From: Anodontia alba
Taxonomy: Eukaryota; Mollusca; Bivalvia; Lucinida; Lucinidae
Direction of reading: 5' to 3'
DNA: 64,000 nt
Assembly (NCBI GenBank): GCA_964016985.1
Contig: OZ024833.1
Location: 59,719,463 to 59,783,462, forward strand
Part shown: positions 1-12,499 of the stretch, piece by piece
Position numbering within the stretch: the stretch's first letter is position 1
Layout of the letters: each line of letters starts with the position of its first letter
Position numbers and translations under genes: made by a program
Notes under the pieces: generated by a model
Databases searched by the model: none
Told to the model about the DNA's origin: nothing
Seen by the model: the letters and a program-made list of their open reading frames with translations, nothing else

Positions 1-763
1 AGGTATGTTCTCGTGATGTCCTCTTCAAATACGCGACGGCGAATCGAACTTTAGAGGTGACTCGCTCACTATCTTTGTTCGTGCTCACCCTTGCCCTAAT
101 ATTGGTTTTCTTTTTCTCTGACTTCGGTGATATACTTTTTATGAGTACCCACAACATATGGTTTTGTGGAGAAAAAATACCACTAGTTTTCCGCTAACAA
201 GATGCCTTATCTGTAGCTATGATAGCTTTTGTAGGAACCAGGAGCCTAATTACTTCCCATAGGATTCCATTATAGCATTTGGCTAAACCGCTCTGACCTT
301 CACAATATTCCTTGACTTCCAAATTTGGACTTAAATATAAGGTTAGCCTTAAACTGACATAATACAACACTAAAAAAGAGGTCTATTAGCATGTGTTGAC
401 ACTTTTCTGCCCTTGAACACATGTACTCTCTTTTCGTGGAAAATAACTAAAAGAAAAAAAATACCAGGTCTGATTTTTTAACATTAGCACACCAAAAATA
501 TCGTTGACAAATTTAAATTTGGTCTGCAATAAAGAAATATATTTTTGTGTAAAACTGACATAAATTCAAACAGTCTTTTTATCAAATATAGCCATCAGCT
601 TCCGTATACTTTTGCTAGTTCCAGACTCTTTTTTCTAAAGTTCTGCAGAAATTAACTTAACCCGGAAACCGAAAAGGACTAACGATTACACAGCGAGCGC
701 TTGAATATGATACATATATCTCACCTTCTGTGACTAAATGTGCAGCACAGATAAAAAAAATAT
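1..763. other. Intronic DNA, little recognisable
   Basis: No exon seen. Bases about 125-225 carry half of a palindromic module (GAGTACCCACAACATATGG, then TTTTGTGGAGAAA) that recurs near 49.43 and 49.77 kb, so the right half of another hairpin element crosses here. The rest is AT-rich unique sequence. Confidence 0.5.
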
Positions 764-1119
764 CCAGTAAAACCTCAATGATACGAACACCAATGACTCG
801 TTTACCGTGGCCAATTCGATCTCGTTTTTGAGTCCCTAGGAAATTCTTCCGGCAGCTCAAGAAAACAAATATTTAGAGATAGTTTAGGATTTTTTTTCTG
901 TATTATTATGAAAATGTATGTCGTGTGTACTAATTAGAACTGCCTCGATGAGTACGCACAACATACCATTATTTTATAGGAGATGGAAAAGACATCCATA
1001 TATTATTCCCATTTGTCTCCTACCAAAGCAATACGATTGACCCTCAGTGGCTCGAACTACCCACATCTAGAACCAATTTCTATGGTCTCAAAGGTGTTCA
1101 AGCCAATGAAGTTCCACTG
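764..1119. mobile_element. Pogo/Tigger-like MITE (family C), full copy
   Basis: Terminal inverted repeats CAGTAAAACCTCAATGATAC and, at the right, TTGAAGTTCCACTG. The interior has AACTGCCTCGATGAGTAC, a collapsed version of the central palindrome. TA follows the right end; the left TA is not intact. Confidence 0.7.
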
Positions 1120-1139
1120 TACACCAGAAGTTAACATAC

Positions 1140-1283
1140 CATCCCAATACGCATTTTCCGGACAATAACATCCTTCTAGACACATGGTATCTACCAGCGG
1201 TTCGTCTTCCGGACTGCTGAGGCATGTGTGTGGTTGGTATTCTCCGCAAGGATCATAAACTGCACCATTCTCACACTGAATAG
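1140..1283 (-). CDS. Exon 19 (last visible): TIL3
   Basis: TTTCTTTCAG acceptor and G/GTATGT donor; 144 nt, phase 1 in and out. It encodes IQCENGAVYDPCGEYQPHTC, MCLEGCYCPENAYWD. It completes exon 18 as SLCPIQCENG, the C8-to-TIL junction. The domain breaks off after CYCPENAYWDG, so the remaining cysteines are on an exon beyond the left edge. A TA-type MITE ends about 20 bases past the donor. Confidence 0.92.
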
Positions 1284-1832
1284 CTGAAAGAAAGAAACGG
1301 AAAAACCTGGCTTAGACAGATTCTAAAAGAATGACTCCTAGTGCGTCAGAACTACAGCTATTCTGGCCATTTTGTCAATTATTGTCTACGTGTAATTTGC
1401 AAAAACAGACTGATCCAGGCAAACATAACAATAATTTGCCAATGCCAGCTTGTATACAGATGATGTTGTGTTTTGGTTTAACAACACGTTTATCTGTGAG
1501 GATAATTGGCGTCAGTGCGATATATTAACTTCATATACGAATGAAAAAGATACAACGATTATGTAGAAAGCCAACTACATTTAACAATCCCAATCACAAC
1601 CTTCGTATGAAACTTCAAATGTCTGCTGAGCATATGTACAGGTATATTCTGTGAGGAAACATACTTTTTTCTCGTTTTTTGTTTACAAAACTACAGAATC
1701 TATTTCAGAATCGTTTGAACCACAACACTATACTATTCATACAAGTAACCAATCTGACCTATAGCTTTGACCTTTCTTATAATACTCATAAGTATACGTT
1801 CACTGCTTAAACAAGTGTTACCTGTATAGATG

Positions 1833-4800
1833 ACGAGCGTAAAGTTGGCATCTGGTTCACGGTTCATTATTCACGGTTCAGGATTCAGCGTATGGTTCAG
1901 TATTCAGGATATTATTCAAAATACGACCTGCAGCGTCTGGTTCATTATTCAGGGTATTATTCAAAACACGACCTGCAGCGTCTGGTTCAGGATTCAACGT
2001 ATTATTTAAAATACGAGCTGCAGCGTCTGGTTCATTATTCAGGGTATTATTCAAAAATGGTCAGGATATTATTCAGCGTATGGTTCAGTATTCAGGGTAT
2101 TATTGAAAATACGACCTGCAGCATCTGGTTCAGGATTCAGGGTATTATTCGAAATACGAACTGCAGCGTCTGGTTCATCATTCAGGGTATTATTCAAAAG
2201 AGGCCAGGGTATTATTCAGCGTATGGTTCAGGATTCAGGGTATTATTCAAAACACGGCCTGCAGCGTCTGGTTCAGGATTCAGCATATTATTCAAAATAT
2301 AAACTGCAGCGTCTGGTTCATTATTCAGAGTATTATTTAAAAATCGTCAGGATATTATTCAGCGTTTGGTTCAGTATTCAGGGTATTATTGAAAATACGA
2401 CCTGCAGCGTCTGGTTCAGGATTCAGGGTATTATTCAAAATACGAACTGCAGTGTCTGGTTCATCATTCAGAGTATTATTGAAAAGAGGCCAGGGTATTA
2501 TTCAGCGTATGGTTCAGGATTCAGGGTATTATACAAAACACGACCTGCAGCGTCTGGTTCAGGACTCAGCGTATTATTCAAAATACGAGCTGCAGCGTCT
2601 GGTTCAATATTCAGGGTATTATTCGAAAATGGTCAGGATGTTATTCAGTGTATGGTTCAGTATTCTAGGTATTATTGAAAATACGACCTGCAGCGTCTGG
2701 TTCAGGATTCAGGGTATTATTCATAAAACGAACTGCAGCGTCTGGTTTATCATTCAGGGTATTATTCAAAAGAGGCCAGGGTATTATTCAGCGTATGGTT
2801 CAGGATTCAGGGTATTATTCAAACACGACCTGCAGCGTCTGGTTCAGAATTTAGCGTATTATTCAAAATACGAGCTGCAGCGTCTGGTTCATTATTCAGG
2901 GTATTATTCACAAATGGTCAGGATATTATTAAGCGTATGGTTTAGTATTCAGGGTATTATTGAAAATACGATCAGGATTCAGGGTATTATTCAAGATACC
3001 AACTGCAGCGTCTGGTTCATCATTCAGGGTATTATTGAAAAGAGGCCAGGGTATTATTCAGCGTATGGTTCAGGATTCAGGTATTATTCAAAACACGACC
3101 TGCAGCGTCTGGTTCAGGATTCAGCGTATTATTCAAAATACGAGCTGCAGTGTCTGGTTCATTATTCAGGGTATTATTCAAAAGAGGCCAGGATATTATT
3201 CTGCGGATGGTATAGAATTCAGGGTATTATTCAAAACACGACCTGCAGCGTCTGGTTCAGGATTCAGCGTATAATTCAAAATACGAGCTGCAGCGTCTGG
3301 TTCATTATTCAGGGTATTATTCAAAATATAACCTGCAGCGTCTGGTTCAGGATTCAGGGTATTATTCAAAAATGGCCAGGGTATTATACAGCGTATGATT
3401 CAGTATTCAGGGTATTGTTCAAAATACGACCTGCAGCGTCTGGTTCAGAATTCAGCTTATTATTCAAAATACGAGATGCAGCGTCTGCTTCATTATTGAG
3501 GGTATTATTCAAAAATGGCCAGGATATGATTCAGCGCTTGGTTCAGGATTCAGGATATTATTCAAAATACGACCTGCAGCGTCTGGTTCATCATTCAGGG
3601 TAATATTCAAAAGTGGCCAGGGTATTATTCAGCGTATGGTTCAGGATTAAGGGTATTATTCAAAACACAACCTGCAGCGTCTGGTTCAGGATTCAGCGTA
3701 TTATTCAAAATACGAGCTGCAGCGTCTGGTTCATTATTCAGGGTATTATTCAAAATATTACCTGCAGCGTCTGATTCAGGATTCAGGGTATTATTCAAAA
3801 ATGGCCTGGGTATTATTTAGCGTATGATTCAGTATTCAGGATATTATTCGAAAAACGACCTGCAGCGTCTGGTTCAGGATTCAGCGTATTATTCAAAATA
3901 CGAGCTGCAGCGTATGGTTCGTTATTAAAGGTATTATTCAAAATACGAGCTGCAGCGTCTGGTTCATTATTCAGTGTATTATTCATAAGTGGCCAGGATA
4001 TTAAACAGTGTATGGTTCAGGAGTCAGGGTATTATTCAAAATACGACTTGCAGCGTCTTGTTAATCATTCAGGGTATAAATCAACAGTGGCCAGGGTATT
4101 ATTCAGCGTGTGGTTCAGGATTCAGGATATTATTCAAAACACGACCTGCAGCGTCTGTTTCAGGATTCAGCGTATTATTCAAAATACGACCTGCAGCGTC
4201 TGGTTCATTATTCAGGGTATTATTCAAAACACGACCTGCAGCGTCTGGTTCAGGATTCAGGGTATTATTCAAAAATGGCCAGGGTATTATTCAGCGTATG
4301 ATTCAGTATTCAGGGTATCATTCAAAAAGCGACCTACAGCGTCTAGTTTATTATTCAGGGTATTATTCAAAATACGTGCTGCAGCATCTGGTTCAGGATT
4401 CAGGGTATTATTCAAAATACGACTTGCATCGTCTGGTTCATCTTTCAGGATATTATTCAAAAGTGACCAGGGTTTTATTCCGCGTATGGTTCAGGATTCA
4501 GGGTATTATTCAAAACATGACCTGCAGCATTTGGTTCATGATTCAACGTATTATTCAAAATACGACCTGCAGTCTGGTTCATTATTCAGGGTATTGTTCA
4601 AAATACAACCTGCAGCGTCTGGTTCAGGATTCAGGGTATTATTCAAAATACGACCTGCAGCGTCTGGTACATCATTCAGGGTATTATTCGAAAGTGGCCA
4701 GGGTATTATTCAGCGTATGGTTCAGTATTCACGGTATTATTCAAAATACAGCCTGCAGCGTCTGGTTCAGGATTCAGGGTATTATTAAAAGATGGCCAGG

Positions 4801-5200
4801 GTATTATTCAGCGTATGATTCAGTATTCAGGGTATTATTCAAAATACGACCAGCAGCGTCTCGTTCAGGATTCAGCGTATTATTCAAAAATGGCCAGGGT
4901 ACATGTATTGTTCAGAGTCTGGTTTAGTATTCAGCGTATAATAAAAAAGGTCCAGGGTATTATTCAGTGTCTGTTTCAGGATTCTGCGTACTATTAAAAA
5001 ATGTCCAGTCTATTTTTCATCATATGATTCAGTATTCAGCGTATTATTATAAAAATGTCCCGGGTATTATTCGGAGTCTAGTTCACGATTCGGCGCATTG
5101 TTTAAAAATGTCCAGGGTAATATTCTACGTCTGGTTCAGTATTCAGCGTATTATTCTAAAATGGCTAGGGTACTATTCGGCGTCTGGTTCAGTATTCAGC
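1833..5200 (+). repeat. Left arm: ~45-bp tandem array
   Basis: The monomer core is CCTGCAGCGTCTGGTTCAGG with TTCAGGGTATTATTCAAAA. Core positions 1927, 1972 and 2017 give a period of 45; every third or so unit carries a ~53-bp variant with AAATGGTCAGGATATTATTC. Order of 70 monomers, increasingly diverged toward 5200. The period is divisible by three and stop-poor, so frames of up to 404 codons arise (YYSKYDLQRLVHYSG-type repeats); these are not evidence of a protein. Confidence 0.92.
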
Positions 5201-7901
5201 ATGTTAACATGTTAAAGGTTTCAGCGTACGCAGTTAAAATTGGTGTTTATGCTACATGTTCTGACTTTTTTTGGCAATTGCTATAATTCTTGCATTACCT
5301 TCGTATATAGGTATAAGTATAGTTACAGGTATATGCATAAGCGAAAAGTATTGTTATAAAATTTATAGTGATTATTCATCCGTAAATGGTGCATCCGTAA
5401 AAGCCATTTTTGCCAACGCGTATGTTTTTATAAGCATAGCTTGATAATGTTTTGAAAACCCGTGCTCGATATATGAACTTTGAAAAAAATCAAACGTAAC
5501 GATTTCCGATAATTTTTATTGACTCAGAACTAAATCAAAGGTTCAAAATTTAGTTCCGGATTTCAATATAGGCCAGGTCAAGTTTCAGGTCACGATGCAT
5601 AGTTGAAATTAGGATTCAAACTGAACAAAATCGGAGTTCAGTCCATGATTAAGGAAACACTACAAGATTCTAAATTTTAATGTAGTTCTTGATTTAGTCT
5701 ACGGAGCAGGATTAATCAGTTCAAGATTCGGTTCGCGGTTTGGGATAAAGTTCAGAATTTCACTTTAAGCTGCAAACGTAATCAGATAATAATTCAGTTA
5801 ATATAGTTTTATGCAAGTCGTCCTTCCACGATTCAATATTGTAGACCAAGTTCCTCATTTCCTCGAATTGTTTGCTCCCTGTCTCTGATCTACGTCGGTT
5901 GATGTGTGCTCGGAGACGGATGTGCTTCGCTTGCCGCGTTTTGCCAACCAACTGTTTCGGTTTCACGCTTTTGAGGTTTAGATACACTGATGACGTTTTA
6001 ATAAAGGAAAGCCTTAAACTTGGTATAGTTACGCTTTTATTGCAAACCACTGTGTCGGTATCTCTGCCAGTGGATGTTTCCTTCGTCCCCTAGGATATCA
6101 TCTGCTCAGAATCAGTTCCTAAGTGCTGATGTTGATACTGTTGTGTTAACGTCAGTACGTAAATACTGAATTAAATTATTATATTATACCTTAATATTTG
6201 CAGTAGTACAAATTCTAAATTCTTCTAAAATTAAGCTTGACTTGTCATAGTAACATGTATCTTAGCAGATTTGGTCGCCATTGCAGGTCTCGCTGCCTGG
6301 GACATCTCCTTCCTGATGCCTGGGATTGCCGTCGTGCATTGGCAATGCTGGCTGAGGTAGCACGGTGGGTGACGCTTTTTAATCGATCGGTAGGCGTCTC
6401 TTACCGGATGTCTGCGGTTGGACTTAATAATAATTTACGTCGATTGATGTGTGCTCGGAGGGTGGATGTGCTTCGCTTGCCGGGTCTTGCCAATTCGGAT
6501 ACAAACTTTTGGGCCTCTTTGTCACTAAATTTTGTAGAGTTACGCTTATATTGCTCTTCTTTGACAGCTAGTGGAATCTGCCAGCCATGGAAATACTAAG
6601 GATCAAAGTAAACAAGAACTATTGGTGGTTATTTACTTTTCTTTTGACAAACCGCAAACTATTGTAATGTACATAACAGACATACGTAAAACAGACAGAC
6701 AGACAGACGGATGGACTTTACATCAACAATCTGGATGAAGTAATCCGATTGGCTGAAAATTTGAAAAGGGTATGGCATCTAAATTTATTCAGAAGGCCAA
6801 GGGTTAAACCTCTAAACTCATACCTACAGCAAACCAGCACAGAGATTCACTTCAGCCTAAGATACAGTTTGTACAAAATGTCAAATTTCGTTTTCAGGTA
6901 AAAATCAAAATATCATCAAATTGTCATCTGCTGAATTTGCCTATAGAGTGGTAAAGGCTATATTAATCATAATTTTGGATTGAAAAAGTATGGGACACAA
7001 GATTCACTTAAATTTTGAATGTCAGGAAGTTGTAAATACTGTAACGGAAGTGTGTGTGGGGGGGGGGGAGTGGGGGGGGGGAGGGGACAATTCATCATAA
7101 TTGCCTCCCTTGGCAAAATTGGTAACTTCCTTACACTAGTATAGCCTGTCACAACGGCTACAGATGACATTCTAAGATTTTTTTTTCAGAGAAAACAAGG
7201 TCTAACACTACATGTAAATCCTCTATTAAGCAGACAATTTACATGAAATATCAAGAAATCTAAAGAATAATTCTGATAGTGCCTCAAAGGTTAACAAACT
7301 GTTGTGTGTTTTTTTTCTGTCAAAATATTAGATAATTTATGAATATATCACAGCTATAGATTTCATAGTTCTTGTTCTGTCCTGGTTTCCATGGTTGTGT
7401 CACACAGTGTTCTAAAGTTGCAACTCAAACGGATTTTAATAAATAGCTGCCATTGTCTACCAAATAAGTTGCAGTCGAGTAGTTTAGCTTCAACGCTTAG
7501 CATGCTAAGTTAAATCTTCAGATGAAGTTTAAAAATATTTTACTTATATTTACCAGAAAAAAAAGGCTTTGGCACTTCATGCAAATTGTGTCCAGACGAT
7601 TTGCATGAAATGCCAAATCTTGTTTCTATGAAAAATTAGAAATATGACCTCAATTTATCATCTGCTAAATTTAGTCCAGAGAGAGTGGTAAAGAAAGGTT
7701 AAAATGATAGTTTAACCTTATACCCTTTTGCACTTAAACATTTAAGAAAATGAGGCTTGACATTTCATATTGATTTTCTCCTTAAAAAACAATTTAGATG
7801 AGATTCCAAATCATATGTTCTGGGAAAGAGCGAGTAAAGTATAAGTAATCTGACCGATATGACTGCTGTAATGAATGCCCAAAACAAAAAGCAAAAACAA
7901 A
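5201..7901. other. Loop of the foldback element
   Basis: No convincing gene. Two related blocks (about 5880-6090 and 6420-6590) share GATGTGTGCTCGGAG and GGATGTGCTTCGCTTGCCG, a dispersed duplication inside the loop. A G-rich tract of short G runs lies at 7056-7086. Bases 5520-5760 keep decayed GTTCA/ATTCA motifs, possibly old arm sequence. A 120-codon plus frame (6237-6599) has no recognisable domain. Confidence 0.55.
7540..7700. repeat. Hairpin element, family J
   Basis: Inverted arms around GGCACTTCATGCAAATTG and GATTTGCATGAAATGCC, ending in CATCTGCTAAATTTAG. The same element recurs at 16.4, 25.4, 30.6 and 44.5 kb. Confidence 0.7.
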
Positions 7902-9830
7902 AATACTGAACCATACGCTGAATAATACCCTGGCCATTTTTGAATAATACCCTGAATCCTGAACCAGAAGCTGCAGGTTGTATTTTGAGTAATACCCTGA
8001 ATAATGAACCAGACGCTGCAGGTCGTATGTTGAATAATACGCTGAATCCTGAACCAGACGCTGAATAATATCCTGGCCAGATTTCTGAACCATATGCTGA
8101 ATAATACCCTGGCCACGTTTGAATAATACCCTGAATGATGAACCAGACGCTGCAAGTCGTATTTTGAATAATACCCAGACTCCTGAACCATACGCTGAAT
8201 AATATCCTGGCCATTTTTGAATACCCTGAATCCTAAACCAGACGCTGCAGCTCGTATTTTGAATAATACCTTGAGTAATGAACGAGACGCTGCAGCTCGT
8301 ATTTTGAATAATACGCTGAATCCTGAACCAGACGCTATAGGTCGTTTTTTGAATAATGCCGTGAATACTGAATCATACGCTGAATAATATCCTGGCCATT
8401 TTTGAATAATACCCTGAATCCTGAACCAGACGCTGCAGGTCGTGTTTTGAATAATACCCTGAATAATGAACCAGACGCTGCAGCTCGTATATTGAACAAT
8501 ACGCTGAATCCTGAAACAGACGCTGCAGGTCGTGTTTTGAATAATACCCCGAATCTTGAACCATACGCTGAATAATATCCTGGCCTCTTTTCAATAATAC
8601 CCTGAATGATGAACCAGACACTGCAGTTCGTATTTTGAATAATACCCTGAATCGTGAACCAGACGCTGCAGGTCGTATTTTCAATAATACCCTGAATACT
8701 AAACCATACGCTGAATAATATCCTGACAATTTTTGAATAATACGCTGAATCCTGAACCAGACGCTGCAGGTCGTGTTTTGTATAATACCCTGAATCCTGA
8801 ACCATACGCTGAATAATACCCTGGCCTCTTTTGAATAATACCCTGAATGATGAACCAAACGCTGCAGTTCGTATTTTGAATAATACCCTGAATCCTGAAC
8901 CAGACGCTGCAGGTCGTATTTTCAATAATACCCTGAATACTGAACCATACGCTGAATAATATCCTGACCATTTTTTAATAATACCCTGAATGATGAACCA
9001 GACGCTGCAGTTCGTATTTTGAATAATACCCTGAATCCTGAACAAGACGCTGCAGGTCGTATTTTCAATAATACCCTGAATACGGAACCATACTCGGAAT
9101 AATATCCTGACCATTTTCGTCGTGTTTTGAATAATACCCTGAATCCTGAACCATACGCTGAATAATACTCTGGCCTCTTTTCAATAATACCCTGAATGAT
9201 GAACCAGACGTTGCAGTTCGTATTATGAATAATACCCTGAATCCTGAACCAGACGCTGCAGGTCGTATTTTCAATAATACCCTGAATACTGAACCATACG
9301 CTGAATAATATCCTGACCATTTTTTAATAATACCCTGAATAATGAACCAGACGCTGCAGCTCGTATTTTGAATAATACGCTGAATCCTGAACCAGACGCT
9401 GCAGGTCGTGTTTTGAATAATACCCTGAATCCTGAACCATACGCTGAATAATACCCTGGCCTCTTTTGAATAATACCCTGAATGACGACCCGGACGCTGC
9501 AGTTCGTATTTTGAATAATACCCTGAATCCTGAACCAGATGCTGAAGGTCGTATTTTCAATAATACCTTGAATACTGAACCATACGCTGAATAATATCCT
9601 GACCATTTTTGAATAATACCCTGAATAATGAACCAGACGCTGCAGCTCGTATTTTGAATAATACGCTGAATCCTGAACCAGATGCTGCAGGTCGTGTTTT
9701 GAGTAATACCCTGAATAATGAACTAGACGCTGCAGGTCGTATTTTGAATAATATCCTGAATACTGAACCATACGCTGAATCCTGAACCATGAATAATGAA
9801 CCGTGAACCAGATGCTAACTTTACGCTCGT
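7902..9830 (-). repeat. Right arm: ~45-bp tandem array, inverted
   Basis: The same monomer as the left arm in reverse (CCTGAACCAGACGCTGCAGG), order of 40 units. The outermost few hundred bases are collinear with the outermost left arm, including the order of variant monomers, so these are true inverted arms and not just opposite arrays. Confidence 0.92.
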
Positions 9831-10089
9831 AACGATGAGCGACTTGTATTTCATGCAGAATCAGGGTATTTTGACTGTCCGGCCTTTATCATTATACGAG
9901 TATATATTAATTATAAAGGTGCTTGCCGTGCATGAAAGTAAACAGGAAGTCACAAAAGTTGTCTCGCTTGTGAAAAATGTCGGAAAATCTACCAAATGTA
10001 TCTTCTTCCCTTTCAAGCTCACATTTTGTCGAAACTCACTCGAGAAACGATGAAAGGGTCGATCTTAAATTATGCAAAGCAATTAAGCT

Positions 10090-10300
10090 TCGACGTGAGA
10101 AAACGTACCTTCTGATAAGTACGACCAACAAAGACGCAAACCAGTATGTACATCCGCGCAGTCTGACCAGTCTTTGCTGTCCGCATATAGAACTTTGCAT
10201 ACTTGGCTATCCAAAATGCGCAGATTGAAGATTCTGTGCGAATGCGCAGGCTGATTTGAATCTTTGCTTGCCGCACATGTCCGAAGGTACGTTCTATGAT
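10090..10300. repeat. Double-hairpin element, family K
   Basis: Ends GAGAAAACGTACCTTCTGAT and GTCCGAAGGTACGTTCTATG are inverted. The interior has two smaller hairpins built on GCGCAGTCTGA / GCGCAGGCTGAT and CTTGGCTATCCAAAATGCGC between them. Confidence 0.65.
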
Positions 10301-10353
10301 GTTGTGACTATTTTATAGTTATTTTACTAATTATAACTGTTTTTACTAAAATA

Positions 10354-11430
10354 TAGTCGAACCTCAATAGCTCGAACACCGATGGTTTGTTCACCATGGC
10401 TAATTTGAACTCGGTTTTCAGTCGCGACGAAATTCTTCTGATAGCTCAAGAAAACAAATATTTAGGAAGATTTTCTTATTTTATCACAAAACTGTGTGTT
10501 ATATGTACTCATTAGAATCGCCTTATCGAGGCGATTCTAATGAGTTCACTTGACATACCATAATTGTGCAGAGGATCGAAAAGATTCCCCTAAATTTTCG
10601 CCATTTCATGATTAATCCTCAGTGGCTGCAACTAACCGTATCTCAAACAAAGGACGACGTGCATTAAGGATGCCTAAATTTTGATGAAAAATCAGTCTTT
10701 CAATTAACAGGCTTTTCATGTAATCAATTAGTGTAGTGGTTGTAGTTTTTCGTTTGAGCCGCACATGTCCGACTCATTTTTCTAAATGACCCTTTTACGA
10801 GCTAAAAAAAGGACACGAAACTCTGAGAAACAGCTCGAAATGTGTCATTTTTAGCATTCTTGACGAGTTCTAACTCTTGGCTAGTATAGCGCCTAAATAC
10901 CAAAAAGATATTGAACTGTGTTATAGCCTGTGATAAGATCTACGTCATATATCTACATCTCTTTGGTATTGAGGTGTGCTCTATGCTAGCCAAGTGTTGA
11001 AAGTTGCCAAAAATGCCAAAATTGGCCTATTCTGTTTCATTTTAGTAAGTTTTGGTCCCAATAAATCCAATTTTTTGAACAAACACCTAAACATATAATT
11101 AAAGTCGTTGCTCAATATAAAGACGTAAACGTTCTGATTCTGGATCAGCTTTCATTTTTTAACCATTTTTTTCATGCATTTGTAATGAAGTTAAATGGAA
11201 AACCAAATGCAAAGACTATGTCGTAAAGGCTGAACTTTAACCTGCCATATCTTCACACAGGGACTTCTGTCATGTTTATTAATTTATATATGATAACAGG
11301 CGTGGATAAAGGTTCATAATATATAGAGATGGATCTGTTCTGAAGGGGGCCAAAAAATGGGCTTTAATGCATGTACTCCTTTCCATGGTCCCAAAGATGT
11401 TCGAGCCATTGAAGTTCGATTGTATCTTTT
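10354..11430. mobile_element. Family C MITE split by a 0.7-kb insertion
   Basis: The left part (10354 to about 10650) carries TAGTCGAACCTCAATAGCTC and the palindrome GAATCGCCTTATCGAGGCGA; the matching right end (ATGTTCGAGCCATTGAAGTT) appears only at 11398-11418. The intervening ~730 bp contains its own inverted repeat (about 10851-10925 against 10960-11025; CTTGGCTAG / CTAGCCAAG). Confidence 0.65.
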
Positions 11431-11733
11431 AATGTCATGCAAGTTTAATACATATTTGCAGTAGGAGATAACACATAAAACCACGCCTCATAACTGGGAC
11501 ATAACAAGAGAAAAGGTTACATATCGCATATGTGGACAGTGAGGGTGCAGATCAGCGTGCGCTTCCGCGCACGCTGATCTGCGCCTTCACTGTCCGCTTG
11601 TATAATCATTAACTACTATATCATTTTAATGGATACCGAAGTTTCTAATCAGACTTCGCAGATGCCTTCCAATATGTGATATGGCCCTTTTTCTCATAAG
11701 AAAGCTCAATTATTATTTCGCCCTGGAACTTAC

Positions 11734-11843
11734 GGCATAAGGAATTCGAGCGCCATCTGATGGTTATATTCAATAAAGCACACACATCGGCGAATGAAGC
11801 AAGAGATGTACACAAACATATACAGTCTGATCCTGAATCACAT
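11734..11843 (-). CDS. Exon 18: C8 domain 3, C-terminal half
   Basis: TGTTTCACAG acceptor and C/GTAAGT donor; 110 nt, phase 2 in and phase 1 out. It encodes CDSGSDCICLCTSLASFADV then CALLNITIRWRSNSLC, which matches the C.C.CtalA.yA..C......WR...C end of C8. In vWF, cysteines of this domain (D3) link subunits into multimers; the local pattern is conserved here. Its downstream intron contains the foldback element. Confidence 0.93.
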
Positions 11844-12189
11844 CTGTGAAACAGAGAAAAAAGTTGGTTTAGACAATGCATTTCCTGGGTATCTTCACTT
11901 TTATTTTATAGGTAATGACCGGAATTGCTCACCAATTTACTTCCTCAGGACCAAATGTCTTTTTGGAAATCGACGGGACAGCAATTTGGTTATACTTCTA
12001 ATTTTAAAACTGGTGAGAATTTCGACATATATTATTTAAAATAAACCACACAAAGACTGACAACAAATTGCAAATTTTTTTGCTGCAGCACATAATCATT
12101 CCACCTCTAATATGATCGTGTGAGAATCAATTTCACACCTAAAAGAATGACCTCAAGAAAGGAAATGAATTTCCATATTGACAGGAATA

Positions 12190-12370
12190 AACAACTGAGC
12201 CAAACAATAACGCCCAGCGGGCACAAGACGTTTATATATCGTCGCATTAACGTCGATGCAGCGTTATATTTATGAAACGTGACATTAACGTCGATGCAGT
12301 CATGACGTTTTACAACGTCGTATTAATGACGTTGCATCGACGTTAATGCGACGTGTGTAAATGTCATGTG
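12190..12370. repeat. Inverted repeat of ACGTCG-rich sequence
   Basis: GCATTAACGTCGATGCAGC and GTTGCATCGACGTTAATGCG are inverted copies around a centre near 12300. A fragment related to it (TTACGTCGATGCAAGG) is at 42740. Confidence 0.65.
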
Positions 12371-12499
12371 CGTTGAGTTAACTATACACCGCTAAAATAC
12401 AGTTACGTAAGAACAAATGTAATTTAGTATTAGTTTTCTAGATTCATTGTTTTTTTGCATGGCAGTAAAACTTCCAGAACCCACAAGGACACTAAAATT

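Larger units (their letters stand above)
1833..9830. mobile_element. Foldback-like element with tandem-repeat inverted arms
   Basis: The outer ends are mirror images: ACGAGCGTAAAGTT at 1833 and AACTTTACGCTCGT ending at 9830, with a G/A difference soon after, then several hundred bases of collinear near-identity between the left arm and the complement of the right. Both arms consist of ~45-bp repeats; a 2.7 kb loop separates them. Flanks ATAGATG and AACGATG agree at 5 of 7 positions, a possible decayed target duplication. This architecture (long inverted arms made of internal direct repeats) is that of Drosophila FB, sea-urchin TU and Galileo elements. No transposase is recognisable in the loop. 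It lies in the intron between exons 18 and 19. Confidence 0.78.

Noticed and set aside
2389..3603. 404-codon plus-strand open frame of YYSKYDLQRLVHYSG-type repeats
   Set aside because: It follows from a 45-bp repeat divisible by three. Other registers and the inverted arm give equally long frames, and unit-length variants shift frame. No start context, domain or conservation supports a protein.
1833..5200. CRISPR-like array of regularly spaced repeats
   Set aside because: Units are contiguous with no unique spacers, in a eukaryotic intron.
6237..6599. 120-codon frame in the foldback loop as a transposase
   Set aside because: No catalytic motif or recognisable fold; kept only as a place to search.
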